DNA of 64,000 nucleotides, from assembly GCF_905475345.1 (NCBI RefSeq), contig NC_066591.1, positions 8,480,001-8,544,000 of the forward strand, in the 5' to 3' direction. Below, piece after piece: positions 37,835 to 51,631 of the stretch. Origin of the DNA: Vespula vulgaris (Eukaryota > Arthropoda > Insecta > Hymenoptera > Vespidae). Each line of letters opens with the position of its first letter. Within the stretch, counting starts at the first letter, position 1. Position numbers and translations under genes: made by a program. The notes beneath the pieces were generated by a model, which worked only from the letters and a program-made list of their open reading frames with translations, was not told the DNA's origin and did not search any database.

Positions 37835-40434
37835 ATGTCCTTGATGAATTTTAGTTTACCATATCACACGGCAACGCCGTCATCATTTCTTTATACTGGA
37901 CATTCGACTGTTAATAATCTTCGTTTGAATGCTGTCCTTCCACCAGCACCACCTACTAATTATGACAATCGTGAACCCTTTCGAAATGAGCCTTATATAC
38001 CACCGTTGAGATATCAACAAGACAGACAACAACAGCAACAGCAACAACAACAGCAGCAGCAGCAACAACAACAACAGCAACAACAGCAACAGAGACAACG
38101 TCAGACGAATCAACAGAGAAGACCAGAGCTTTATGTCGAACAATCTTCATTTTCGTCGACTCAGGATACAAGATATACGAATTATAATCAAGATTTTCGA
38201 AGGACTCAACCTCGACAGCAACCACAGTTACAACAGCAACAAATGAGACCACCTCCTCCAGCTCCTTCTTCCCAACGTCAACAACAACAACAACAACAAC
38301 AAGAAAGAATACAAAATGAGGAACACGATAGAGAATCTTTAGAAGTCAGCAGGATCTCCGAACAGGAAGGATATCCTGATAGACCTAATGGGTAAGACTT
38401 TTTCAATAAATCTATCTAGATTCAAACCTCCTTCTATAACATTTAATTTAATTCCATTGTTATATCGAAACTGTACTATATAATGGGTTGTCCCAAATTT
38501 ATTAAATCGTGCTGATACGGAAATCGTGTTATATAGAATATTTATAAGAATATCGTGTTGTAAGAGAGCTGTCGCAATTTTTGCAACGTGTTATTGGTAT
38601 CGAAACCCTGTTTTCAGAGTACCGTATTATAAAAGGTTTGCGAATGTATTAGTGTTCGAGCTAAATGATTTTCTTTGTTCAATATTGTTACATTTTCTCA
38701 TTGACAAGAAGCCAAGGTCGTTTTTCATCTCAATCCATTTCCGTTTGTGGCCGAGCGAAAGCGTATCGCTTTAGTAACCTTAATTGAGCTCGAACTTATT
38801 TACGTAACGATATCCTCTCGAGCGTTCTTTCGTACAACGTGCTTCGAATATCTTGACGAATTTCTTTTGGAATCGTTTATAAGTATCGTAGTTATATACA
38901 ACCTGCTCGTTCTTGCGAACACGTAGGTAATTATGTCATTGCTTATAATCGTTTCGAATCGATTCATTATCTTGTACGAGCATAGCAGGATAAAACGATC
39001 TTAAAATATAAAGTAATTAGTTTCTAAAGACTTCCAAGAAATCTTTCTTTTTTTTCCGTATTAAAAGAAATGATTTTTCTTTTTCTTATATTTGATTTTT
39101 CTAAATATAATTTTTATATATATGTATATATATATGTAAATATTTGTTTATATACTACAATGTTAATAGTATTACATTTATTATTGCAGTGATTTATAGT
39201 GCGTTAATTAATTACAGTATTTTTTTTATTATAGTATAATAAATATAGTATAATTGCAGAATAATGAGATATATATAACATAATTTTTGTCGTATATATA
39301 TTCATATATATTATGTATAACATATATGTATATATATACAAACATTTATTTGTTATATATCTTTATTATTTATTATTATTTATATATATTTTTTTTGATC
39401 AAAAATTCTTATTCAATTTACACTAATGTAAAATTAAATATAAATATCTATATAAACAAATATACATGCACATATATATATATATATATATAATATATCT
39501 GATTAATCTTATTTAAATATACATGTATATATCTATATATAGTATATATACACATAGATTCTTATTATTCAGTTTAATGTAAGATTGATTAATAAAATTT
39601 TAATTAATAAAAATTAATAAAAAACATATATATATATATAACATATAGTCGCATTTGCGTTGGAAATTTTATTCGACTTTGATCGTTTCTTCTTTTAGAT
39701 ATACGAGAGTAAATGCCGAAGGATTCGGTGGTGGTCCAGGTACAAAAACATCCGTTCACGCTGTTCTGGATTACGACGACGATTTCGACGATTATTATGA
39801 TGACGAAGACCAAGGTGTGCCAAGGGACGCACACGTTACACCGATTCAGGGCCCGATTTTCTTAAAAAACGGTTCTGTTCCTGTCGTACCACTTTATTCC
39901 TATCCTCAATTAAACAATGGAACTTTCGTGCAAATTCCGGTGAGTAAAAAGTAGACATTCATTGCATCTTTCATTTTTCTTTTGTCTTTTTTTCTTTTTA
40001 ATGAGAAACAATTATGAATCATGTAGGTACTATGTATCAATATCCTCGTCATACCATTTACATTCTTCAACCTTTCTCTTATTTCTCAGTCGAAACAAAA
40101 GCCGTTCCAAGCATAGCAAACAAGCTTTCATTCTTTCAATCCTATTTTTTGCTTCTACAAATTTTTATAAATAACGTACTTCTTATTAATCAAATTATTT
40201 TTATTCCAATTAAAATTTGTTATTAAATCGTAATAAATGTAATACTATTAACATCGTAATATATAAACCAATATATACGTATATATATAAAAATTATATT
40301 TAGAAAAATCAAATATAAGAAAAACAAAAATTATTTCTTTTAATACGATTTAATTAGTCGAATAATTTATAAATTATTTTGAAAATCATAATAATGATAA
40401 TAATTTAAATTATAATAATGATAATATAATAATG

Positions 40435-40472
<38 letters not shown>

Positions 40473-40547
40473 TATTATTATTTTATTATATTATTATTAT
40501 TATTATTATTATTATTTTATATTATTATTATTATTATTATTATTTTA

Positions 40548-40605
<58 letters not shown>

Positions 40606-43600
40606 ATCATTTATTATAAGTGTGAGAATGAACGATTTCCGAGGAGATTGAATATATAATACGTCTAAAATGCCGAACGACGATGCCGTGACTCATAGGT
40701 TAGTGCATTGAATACGTTCCTTGAAGAAAGCACGAATCACGATCTCTCGACCTACAATTTGCTCGCGATTCATCTTAAGCGGTTTACACTTTAACGTATT
40801 ATCATCAACCGAACGATTCTTATCGTTTGGTTTACACTCATGTACGATCAATTCTAAGTAGACGTGACTTTTGACTTAATAGAAGGAAATAAATTGAATA
40901 ATAAATTATAGTAATTACAAATAATTGACCAAATTACTAAAAAAAAATACTAATTTAAAATACTACCACTACTACTACTACTATTACTATTAATAATAAT
41001 GATAATAATAGTAATATGATGATGATGATAATAATGATAAAATAACAATAAAAATAATTATGAAAATCACTCAGGGAAAAAAGAAGAAAAAAATACTTAA
41101 GTCTTGTTTCTATAGTAAATATTTTTTTGTTTTACAAAATGACGTGACTTTCGATCGATCGATCGATTGATCGTTTCTTTGTAAGACGATGTTGTACTAG
41201 CTCGAAAGGTGATCGAACGCGGTTGTACGACTCTATATCTATAAGAACTCTCCACAAGTCTGACATCTCTCCGCGTGACATTTCCTCGCTTGCATATCCA
41301 TGACCCCAGTCAGGCAGATTCTATCTTCCTTAGAATTTGCGAGGCAACACCTTACTAGTTTATTGCTGATCTTACTTCGTTCTTTATATCGTTTCTTTTT
41401 TTTTAATATATTTCATCCCCTATTCATTTTTCTTTTTTCTTTGTTAATAAATTTTATATAATATAACGATAATATACGATAATATTTATAAGATTTCTCA
41501 TTAAAAAAAAATATATTTAATTGTTGTAAGTAATATTTTCATATTATATTAATTATTATATATAATATATAATTAAATAATAAATTAAAAAAAATATATA
41601 TATGTATAGGTATACAACGATAATCTTTTTATTCAAAATTTATCGTTAAGATTAATGTGAATTTTTTTATAAATTTTTAATTTATTAAAAAATTTATTGA
41701 TCATAGTAATATTACTATTATATAGAAGGACACTACTTTTTCTTTTCTTTTCTTTTTTTCTTTTTTTTTCTTTTTTAATAAATTTAGAAAAAGATTTAGA
41801 AATATAATTTCTCAGAAAATAACGAGCAATTTTGAAAAGAGAAATTTGTTCACGCAGTGACAATGTTCAAAGTAATTTCACGAGATCTTTATTATGGATT
41901 ATTCCATGTACTTACTTCAATAAACAAAAAACCAAGCGAACTTTTATATAACGTTGCTTACGTAAGACACAACCGTCGGTACATATAATTCTTACGTTTG
42001 TCTTAATTATAAAATAAATTACGAGTCATTTTTTGGTTTTATCTTATCTGAAAATAATGATGTGTCGTATTCCACGATACTTATTAGTTTAATTTAATTA
42101 ATTAATTTATTTTTTTTTAATTTTACGATTTCGATTGAACTAATTGAAGGAGACTTATTAATATCCATCGGAATTGAAGTTTTAAATCTTCGAATAGATC
42201 AAATTAACTTGGTTATCGATGACAAGATCAAGAAAGATCGAGATCGAGTAAAAAAACGTGCAACTTCTAGTAGATCACAATCGTTAAATGTTAAGAGAGC
42301 ATGATCCTCTTCTTCTTCTATTCGTCCTCGTGATGCTTCGTTGATGCTCACATAGCACTCCTTTAACCAATGATTACCTACCCTTCCTCCTCCTCTACCT
42401 TCTTCTTCTTCATCTCCTCCTTAGACTTCCTCCATAATTGGACACCAGCAGCCGCTCTGTCTTTTGCAATTACCTTAACACATTACCTACAACTACTTCG
42501 AAAGATCGTATCATACCAATAAACGTTAGCAAATATAAAATTTTTGTACTAGGTATATATAATATTCTAGCTCATTTCTCTTTCTCACACACACACACAC
42601 ATGTGTCTTTATTTTCATGTATATATATATGTATTTCTAAAAATTATCTAAATTACAGGTGTGTGTGTGCGTATATATATACACACGTGTATAATTAAAC
42701 AAATATAAAATAATATTTTATATAATATAAATAATAATACCTATCAAATAAATATAAATATAAACATATATATATATATATGTATGTATAAATATAAAAT
42801 ATAGACATAAATATAAATAATATAAATATAGATATAAATATAAAATAATATTCTATATACGTAGAAAAATAAATATAAAAAAATTCTACGGATATGCATA
42901 TACTTATACATAGGTATATTTATTTGTTTGTTTACTTATATAATAATTTATATTTATGCAATATATATGTTCATTATATGTAATTATATATGAGAAATCA
43001 GAACTAACCTTTTCTTCATCATTAATCAGTGTTTCACAAACTGAATCATTGTGCATTCATTCTAATTACATCACATATTTTATTCAGTTGATCTATTAGT
43101 ATTATTTTACAAGAAGGATCTGATCTCACGTAAATATTCAATATAAATAGTATATTAATTAGACAGTTTAATTTATTTACTTATTTATTTATTTATAATG
43201 TAATAATAATATCAAACAATCTTTATCATATAATTGTAATATCAAATGTCATAGTAGTATATATAATAGTAATATCAAATATAACTGAAGACAGTGATAT
43301 TTAAAATAATCAAAGTTATATTTAATCTATGAAAAAATTAATCAATTAATCAAATTCTATTTATATTAATACAATAAGCAGATGATGAATAACGGACATA
43401 TATCAAAGTTAATTTGCACGATGATGTCTAGCGTTGAATCAAGCTAATTTAGGTAGTTGGCAAAGTGTTAACGACTTCATTTGTCTCTTTCCCTTCCTTT
43501 CTATCTCTCTTTCTCTCATACAATAACAGTATCTTTCTAATCGTTTCATCGATTTTCAGAACATTAACAAACACTAATACATGATTCTTTTTTTCTCCTA

Positions 43601-46600
43601 ATACTTATCCCTTCTAAAAATAAACGAATATTCTAATAAGATTGATTTCCTCAGATAATCAAAGTCTACGTCGAGAGACTTGTCAGAGTTAATTAAGTTC
43701 AATCAAAGTCATCGAGAGCACGATATTGAGAAGAGCTTGATTCTCTTCGAGCGAATCGTTTCGAATGTTATTTACCAATGGCCTATTTCTTGTTCGTAAC
43801 AACTTCTCGTGAGAAAAGAAAGTCGTGACGAAAAAGACGAATGACCTTCCCCTCCATCGTGTTCTAGTAATTCTCCGTGTCATCTTTCTATCGTACTCTC
43901 GTTCGATTCATTCGATCGATGTAAAAGGCACTCTTTGTTCTTTATAATATCTTCTCTCAAGTGAAATTAAAATCGAAGGAAAAAAAAATAATCAGTTTAC
44001 GATAGTAAAAGCTGAATGAGATTAATGAAATAATGATTATATTAAAAAAAAAAAAAAAAAGAAAAAGATCAAAAAGGAACAAAAAAGTTTTCTTATAAAC
44101 GAAGATTGTTCTGTTGTCCTTGATCGTAATAAGGATGGACGACATTCGTATTTCGAAAGATGGCCTAAGAAACGACGATTCCTCTAAATGAGGCAGAAGA
44201 TCGTCATTAAATCGGTTCAATGTCGATAGACGATCTCAATTCTTTGAATCATTCCTGTGGTATCACTTTATGTCGCTATTGAAAATCCTTTCACCGTTCA
44301 CCACTGGTCCTCCTCGAACCTTACGTTGAGCTACAATCACGAACAAACGCTAAGATTCACGGACGATCTGCCCTTTCCTCGACTATTCGATTGATACGAC
44401 TTACCGATTCATCTTTCTCGATCTTTGTCGATGTTATCGGTTTTATAATCGACTCTACCAATTTATATCTAATACTTATAACCAATCGTTATGTTCAAAA
44501 TAAAAATTTTCTTTAAAAATTCAGATTATATATGTGTATATACATACATACATACATACATATATAAAACATAGTTTTTCTTTTATTTTTTTGTTTTAAT
44601 TACAAAGGAAAAAATAAATAAATATATATATATCTTTTGCAATTAAAAAAAAAAATAAAAGAAAAAATTGTGCAGCACAGACCATAAGTTGGTAGACGAA
44701 AACGCGTTATTATTATAAACAATTATAAATTGAAATTACAATTTGATTTATGAAACAATTAATGATTTAACAATTAAATTTACAATTTATAATTTGAAAA
44801 TTACAATCTAATTTAAATCATAAAGGTAAGATTTCATAGATCTTATTTTTACATTGAATATTCACCATCTAATGTAGATTAGTGACATGTTGTTACGATC
44901 TTTTTATATTAAATGTTATTTATATGAATTTACATTTGTAAATTCAATTTATTTATGATGATAATACATGTTCGTCAAATGATTTACGGATCACCCTGTA
45001 CAATTATTTTTAGAAATAGAATTTCTATATTTGTGAAAACAATTTTTATTTTTTGATCATATTTTAAATAGTTTATCGTAAATCTTAGTTAGCTTATTAG
45101 TAAGTCGATTTTTAAAATTAATTTAACGATTACATCAATTAAATTATTAAGGAGACCACTAGTTTGTTATTTTTAGAAATATTTCTGTATTAATAATAAA
45201 ATTTTATTTTTTTCATATCTCGGATAATTAATAAATCGCTGATTTTTAACGAGTTGCTTGACATTTTCTAAATAATCCATTAAATTAGTAGATTCGACAC
45301 AGTTTATTATGCAATAGTGAAACTTTGTCACAAAGAGAGTTGAAGCATGTTTTTATTCTTTTTTCTTTCTTTTTTTTCTTTCATCTTTTTTTTTTTTGAA
45401 ACGAGAGAATTAAAAAATTTCTGTTATTCTATTTAGGACAGTTTTCTAGGTATTTCGAATGATAACTATTATATCTTCGTATTAAACGAAAGTGACTACA
45501 TACATACGTGAGATAATTTACAGTGGGAACGACATAATAACGGTTTGGAGATTGTGGAACACACTTTCGCTCATAAGTATGATTATATACGGTGATTAGG
45601 ATTTATAATATGGATAACGAGAACAATTTGTTCAGAATATAACGTGTTAATATGAGAGAAACTCTTATGAAATTAAATTAAAAAATTTCTTTTTAATATT
45701 CTTTTTGTTTTTATTTATTTCAATCTACGCAGTGAACATTCATTCAAACAAAAGTGAATGCATTTCTAATTTATCTATTAAAGTTCTTATAAATGCAATT
45801 ATCAAAATATGTCCGATAATCGTCTAACAATAATTTATTTCAAATGAGCAATACGTATTTATCTGCGTGTTTTTCTATTTTTAGAATAAGGAGAATGACC
45901 GAATTAGAAAAGTCATTCTATCTTATTGGTACATGTTTTGAAGTATAAAAAGAAAAAGAGAGAAACAAAAGTGGAATAACTTTGACTTTTGATTTCTCAA
46001 CTTTCGAATAAATGCCATACCAACTTCGGGATTATTTAGCAGCTTGATTTACGTTCGATGTCTATGTGCGGGAGTATGCGATTCTAAGGTCGGGATATTC
46101 TAATCGTATTAGGTAATTCTCTCCTGTTTTATATTCTTAACCACATATCGCATTCACGCTACTTTCTTTCGTCTTTCAATTTTCGAATTTGCTTTTCGAA
46201 AATACTGAAATTCTAATCACGTAAAGAAAGATTAGAATTTTTTTTTATAAAATTCTTGACAAATCAGCTAATTGAAAATCTTATGACATAGATTGATGTA
46301 GTACATTGATATCTGTAAAAAAAGATTTTTTAATCTTAAAATGTATGATATTTTAGTAGAAGTTTGTTAGAAAAAAATATTATACTGATTGCGAAATAAT
46401 ACGGAATGGATAAAAAAATTATTATTAAAAAATGTTATTATACTCAAATAAATAAAAAGTATTGTATATTCGTAAACATATAAATTTTCTTTTTACAAAT
46501 ATTATTTAATTTTTTCTCTTATATATATATAATATAATACTACATAAATGTTTTATTTTAAATATATATTATATAATTTTATTTTAATATATAAAATATA

Positions 46601-47159
46601 TTTTATTTTAAATATATATTATGTAAATACTACATAAATGTTTACAACAATTTTCCTTTTATAAATACAAAAAGAAAAATGTAAGTAATATTTATAAAAA
46701 GAAAATTACAATAAATAAGCTTTTCTTATACGAAATTTTGATGAATATCTAAATTGCTGTATATACTAAATTAATTAATGATATAATATTTCTGCAAATA
46801 TAATTGAAATCAAATTTTTTTAATTCTACAAATTATCACTATTTATTTCTACTTATCATTATTATATATTTATTTCTATTGATATTCCTTCCTTTTCATG
46901 ATTTATAATTTTACTTATTCAATAAAATTTTATCAATAATTCTGTTACGCTGTAATACCTTCTATATAACTTTTAAATTATACATATATGTTAAATATAA
47001 GCACATAAAGCTGATAATATTTATTGAACATCATCATCGAAGATCAGACAGTTAACTTCTCGTTCAAATTCGATTCACGCAATCGTCGATTGCAATTGAC
47101 TCGCGTGGACACTCGGCGTGATTCACGTCTCTCTCTCTCTCTTTCTCTCTTTTTCTCTT

Positions 47160-47212
<53 letters not shown>

Positions 47213-47711
47213 TTCCATGTCTCTTTCTAACGACTTTCGCTAACACGTATCCCGTGAAGGAAGTTTTCTGAATGACTCGCAACCAATATAGACGACGACG
47301 ACGACTTTACTGACGCCTACTGATATGCGAACACGTGGGCTGCCTAATCGACGTTAACGACGCAACGCGATCTTCCGGTATAGATCAGTGATTCTGCAAT
47401 TACTAGCTTGGAAAGTGATCGTTTCCTCTTCTCATATATAATATTACGACTTCATAAGAAGAGAATAATTGATCGAATATGAAACCAAGGATTAGAAATT
47501 AGAATTTTTTATCGAGATAAATAAGAATTCTTTTTTTCTAGTATATTATATTATAATATTAATTTTTGATATATGTTTTATCTGGATGTATGTATTTTAT
47601 ACAGGATGGTTCAAAAGTGATCTTAAAAAATCAATTACGCTTTTCCGAAACTTTTTAGATTAATTTCTGTTCTTCGGATCATAAAACGACTAAAGTGGAT
47701 TTAAAGAAGAC

Positions 47712-47751
<40 letters not shown>

Positions 47752-48093
47752 ATATATAATAATATATATATAAAGAAAATTTGATTGAATAAAGAAAAAA
47801 AAAATTAATCTAAAAAGTTTCGACAAAGACTTATTGATTTTCAGAATCATAAAGAAACTTTAGTCCACTATGTATTAAATTTACTAAAATGTTCTCTCTT
47901 TGTTCATTTATTTCTTTTTTAAATTATATTCATTTAAAATTGTTCATTCAGTTTTCATTATTTCGATCGAAAAAAAAATATTTTGGATCTATTATCTTAT
48001 TAAATAATCATAATAAATTGGATCTACTATCTTGTTAAATGAGATGACAATTTGATAGATAGAGAATGACATTGATATTATATAACAATTTTA

Positions 48094-48147
<54 letters not shown>

Positions 48148-49724
48148 ATACAAATTTTGTTATATATATTTCTATTTTGTAAATTTTATTAATTATAGAA
48201 ATTTTTTATTATTATTATTAATAATGTAGATTTTAATTATTATTAATAAGAATAATAATTAATATCAATAATAATAATAATAATAATAAAATAATAATAA
48301 TATTAATAAAATAATGATGAGATGAAGATTGATAACTCAATTAATGACGTTCACACTGACGATAATAAATGTAAGAAGGAAAGAAGAAATCCAAATGGAT
48401 TTGCATTAATATCTCGTTAAAAGGTTTTCTCCCTCGTGACCGTCCTTGCGATCGATCGATAAGCAACGCGGAGTTATATGTTTCTTATCGTACTTTTCGC
48501 AGATACGTTCGTACGACACGTTCGTCGTCACGTTATCGTGCCGAGCCTAAAATTTGCAGAATAAACTTATAGATACGTTGAGTTAAGTTATTGCCTCTAC
48601 GTATCCCGTGGGTGTCTCGAACACTGTCTTGGGTCATGCATGTCATCGATATCTAACTATACATAAACGTATGCGTCTATATGTATGCATGAATATCTAG
48701 CTATAGCTGAATGTATATGTATATATACAGTACCTGTATATATATATATATATACATACGGATATCCAGCTATTCATAAATTTATTTAAGTATCAATGTG
48801 GGTGTGTATGGATCAGCTTGTCAGAGTATTGATGTGTCTGTGTATGTGTAATATATAATACCTATATACTTACTCGATGATACACGGAAGAAAATCGAGT
48901 CGATAACCTTGAAATATTTTTTTTTCAATTTTACGAGCACATTTTCGATGAAAAAAAAGAACAAGGAAATAAAAAGAAAAAATCGACGAATTCTTTGAAC
49001 TTGTAAAATCTCGAAATACTCTTCGACTTATCGTTCGTCGAAAGAAGTCTTATAGTTTATGCGTTCTTTCTTGCTGTGTAAAGAACCTTGAATTAATATT
49101 CATGAGTATATATATACTTATATACATTTGTATGTATATACATATATGCACACATATATATATATACATATATATATAACACATATATATACACGTACAC
49201 ACATATACATATATACATATATATGTATATTTAGATATAAAATCACAGAAAGAGGATATGTACGAGCTGACTATCGTCCTTTTCGTTTCGTATGTGGTAC
49301 AATTATGGTCAAGATTGTCACGTAGTATACCTTGAATCTTGACGAAGTATAGTCGTTCGATATCTTCTTTATCGTCTTGCTTTGAGATTCTTGCGAAATC
49401 GTTTCGCGAAATGGAATTCATGTGATCCTATAAATTTTCAGATAAACCAGAATTTGTTTTCGTTTTTATTTCCTTTTCTCATACTTTTGGAAATAATATT
49501 TATACGATTGGCAAAACTTACGTGAAATTAACATAATCGCCAAATCTTATTTATATTTAAAAAATTATTCATTTAGGCTATTTTCTTCTTATTAATTGTA
49601 TTCTCAATCAAAAAAAAATGGTTAGTTGGAAAAAATTATAAAAAGAAAAGAATGAACAAAATTGTATCAAAATAATGTCGACAAAGTCATTTGTAATTTC
49701 AAGGACGATGTGGATCCTTAAATA

Positions 49725-49762
<38 letters not shown>

Positions 49763-49763
49763 G

Positions 49764-49819
<56 letters not shown>

Positions 49820-51507
49820 TCGACCTTTTTAGATTTCTTATCTCAGAATAGAATCGTTTTTCCTGTCGACTCTCTGTTAACCTTTCCAGCAAAAATCCTT
49901 GACTCTTTCTTTAGAATTTTAAACACGAATTTACTTTCCCCCATTTCTTTTTTAAGCACATTTTATTCGATAAGGTTGTACGATGTACAATCGATACATA
50001 TTAATTATTTATTTTTTGTTCTTTATTTTATTTTTTGTATGCAGATCCTTTGGACAGCACTTTCGGTTGCATTAGGAGTCGAATTGAGAGGTGATTTGGT
50101 CAGAGGTGCACCATGTATCAAAAGATATCATCAATTGTTCTGTCCAACTGCCGGAAATACATATCCGATGTAAATATGATTTGACGTTTCTTAATTATTA
50201 ATTTTTTAATTTAATTTTTGCATCGAGAAAAAAGAAAAAAATAGAAGAAAATTGAAAAAAAAAAACTTTTTTTGTAGAGAACGGATAGAACGTTTCATAG
50301 ACGAAAACAAAGCGTTGATGAAGAGAATGTATGGTGATTTTGAGATGAGTCCAGGTCATCGAACTCGTACGAGAAGAAAAAAAAGAGAATCATCATCGAA
50401 ACAAGATTTGCCAGACGGTGGACCGAATCTTCGAAAGAAGGAAGATGATTTCGAGCTAGAGATCGAAGCTGATGGTGATTCGTTTTTTGGTAGTGATAAC
50501 AAAAAAAGAGATCCGAGACAATCTTTCGGAAAGAATCGTAACAATGACAGTGGAAGGTATATTTTCTTTTTTTTTTTTCTTAAACTTTATTAAAAATAAG
50601 AGAAAAAAGAAGTTTTGTTTAAAACTGCGATCTAGTTTAAACATTTTTTCAATATTTTCAATCTTAAGAATTGGAAATATGAAATACTTAAAAAATGAAA
50701 AATATTTTTCAAACTAAAAAGTAAAAATAGTTTCATAGATAATTTTTTAGAATGGAAAGATAGAAAAAAACAGAGTTTATGGATTCGTTTTACTTTTTTA
50801 ACGAAGCAGATAGAAAACAATAGATATGTTTTTAGAATCGACGCATGCGAATCAAAAGTAGAGATCGTGACGCCGTATTGGGCGAGCAATAGCGCAGGAA
50901 AAATACGAGCTATCGTGAATACTCAACATTTCGAACAAGCGATTCACCAAGAAGTTTGTTCGTAAGTATTTATATTATATAACATACTGCACAATTAATA
51001 AGTCTATATTCGAAGAAAATTGTTGGATTGATATTTAAAGTTCAAAAATATTATTCGATTATGACGAAATAATAAAAGATCGGATGAAACATTAGAAATT
51101 TTGTAAATTTTAGGAACAGTTCGTTAACAAGCAAAAAGTTAATAAAAAACAGTCATTATGAGATTAATATTATTGTAAAAGATATTCAAAATGTTTTGAA
51201 TGAAAAAGGGAAAGAAAGAAAAGAATTAATTTTTAATGTTTTATCCATTTTTTAATTAAAATCTAATGGCGAACGATATAAAAAAACAGGAAAATTCATT
51301 AAATATTTTAGAAAGACGCAAACGAATCGATGTATGGGCGATTGTGGATGCGAACAAAAGTACAAATGGCATAGGTTGCTTGCTTACGATCCAGACAATG
51401 ATTGCAAGGGCATATTCATGGACTGGTTTCTGTTTCCTTCTTGCTGCGTATGCAGATGCGATCCATCGAACAACAACAAGTTTCCATCGTCGAATTCTCG
51501 AAATTAA
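37835..51507 (+). CDS. Spätzle-family cytokine (Spz3/Spz4-like), six coding exons
   Basis: Assembled exons 37835-38391, 39699-39939, 50045-50169, 50278-50556, 50836-50961 and 51312-51507 keep frame across GT/AG junctions and give 507 residues. Residues 1-185 are low complexity with Gln runs and Pro. Residues 186-307 hold an Asp-rich patch, then conserved pro-region sequence (VTPIQGPIFLKNGSVPVVPL; CIKRYHQLFCPTAGNTYP). A furin-like RTRRKKR lies at 338-344. The C-terminal cystine knot (about 405-492) has ten Cys, with KYKWHRLLAYDPDNDCKG and FPSCCVCRC. Spätzle proteins are secreted neurotrophin-like pro-ligands cut to activate Toll-type receptors. Motifs point to the Spz3/Spz4 subgroup, but I cannot choose between them. 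The first exon lacks a signal peptide, so a 5' coding exon may be missing. Intron 2 is 10.1 kb; the other introns are 1.3 kb or less. Confidence 0.88.
38027..38092 (+). repeat. Polyglutamine tract, 22 Gln, mixed CAA/CAG
   Basis: An in-frame CAR array in the first coding exon; CAA interruptions break the pure CAG run. A second shorter Gln run lies at about 38277-38302. Both are in the N-terminal part before the conserved pro-region. Confidence 0.92.
38392..39698 (+). other. Intron 1 of the Spätzle gene
   Basis: Donor G|GTAAGA at 38391/38392 and acceptor TTCTTTTAG at 39698. The interior is AT-rich with TA-type repeats around 39110-39560. Codon split 2+1 (GG|A, Gly186). Confidence 0.8.
40426..40604. 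repeat. Back-to-back (AAT)n and (ATT)n arrays
   Basis: An AAT run (about 40426-40472) passes directly into an imperfect ATT run (about 40473-40604). The halves are complementary, so the locus can fold into a long hairpin. It lies inside intron 2 of the Spätzle gene. Confidence 0.9.
47127..47209. repeat. (CT)n microsatellite
   Basis: CT array with several TTT interruptions, in intron 2 of the Spätzle gene. Confidence 0.92.
47599..47875. mobile_element. Inverted-repeat element (MITE-like), copy 1
   Basis: The left arm from ATACAGGATGGTTCAAAAGT reads inward to AAACTTTTTAGATTAAT (about 47664). The right arm starts ATTAATCTAAAAAGTTT (about 47804) and ends near ATGTAT (47875). The arms are imperfect inverted copies of roughly 65-70 nt. 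The central loop holds a TA microsatellite (about 47716-47770). Arm sequence is related to the element at 59038-59262. No coding capacity; TA at the ends suggests a Tc1/mariner-type target, which is inference. Confidence 0.65.
48091..48146. repeat. (ATT)n microsatellite
   Basis: About 18 uninterrupted ATT units in intron 2 of the Spätzle gene. Confidence 0.92.
49727..49817. repeat. (GA)n microsatellite
   Basis: About 45 GA units with a few substitutions, about 230 bp before the third coding exon of the Spätzle gene. Gives a false Ser/Leu frame on the minus strand. Confidence 0.93.
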
Positions 51508-51625
51508 TTATTTCAAATGATCGAAGAGAATTTTATTCTCGTTTTTTTCCTTTTTCTTTTTCCTACTTAATTTTCTTTTATTTCTGTGGACGATCAGTCA
51601 TTTTTTAGAATGATACTTAAATAGT

Positions 51626-51631
51626 AATAAA
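51626..51631 (+). terminator. Candidate poly(A) signal of the Spätzle gene
   Basis: First AATAAA after the Spätzle stop codon, 118 nt downstream. Confidence 0.5.

Larger units (their letters stand above)
39940..50044 (+). other. Large intron 2 of the Spätzle gene
   Basis: Donor CCG|GTGAGT at 39939/39940 and acceptor TATGCAG at 50044, phase 0. The 10.1-kb interior has no gene I recognise. It includes an AAT/ATT palindromic array (40426-40604), a CT array (47127-47209), an inverted-repeat element (47599-47875), an ATT array (48091-48146) and a GA array (49727-49817). Less AT-rich patches at about 41150-41360, 42290-42440, 43660-43930, 44200-44410, 47230-47420 and 48420-48660 could contain regulatory sequence. 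Confidence 0.75.

Noticed and set aside
40432..40659. Isoleucine/tyrosine-run open frame
   Set aside because: Pure product of the AAT/ATT array.
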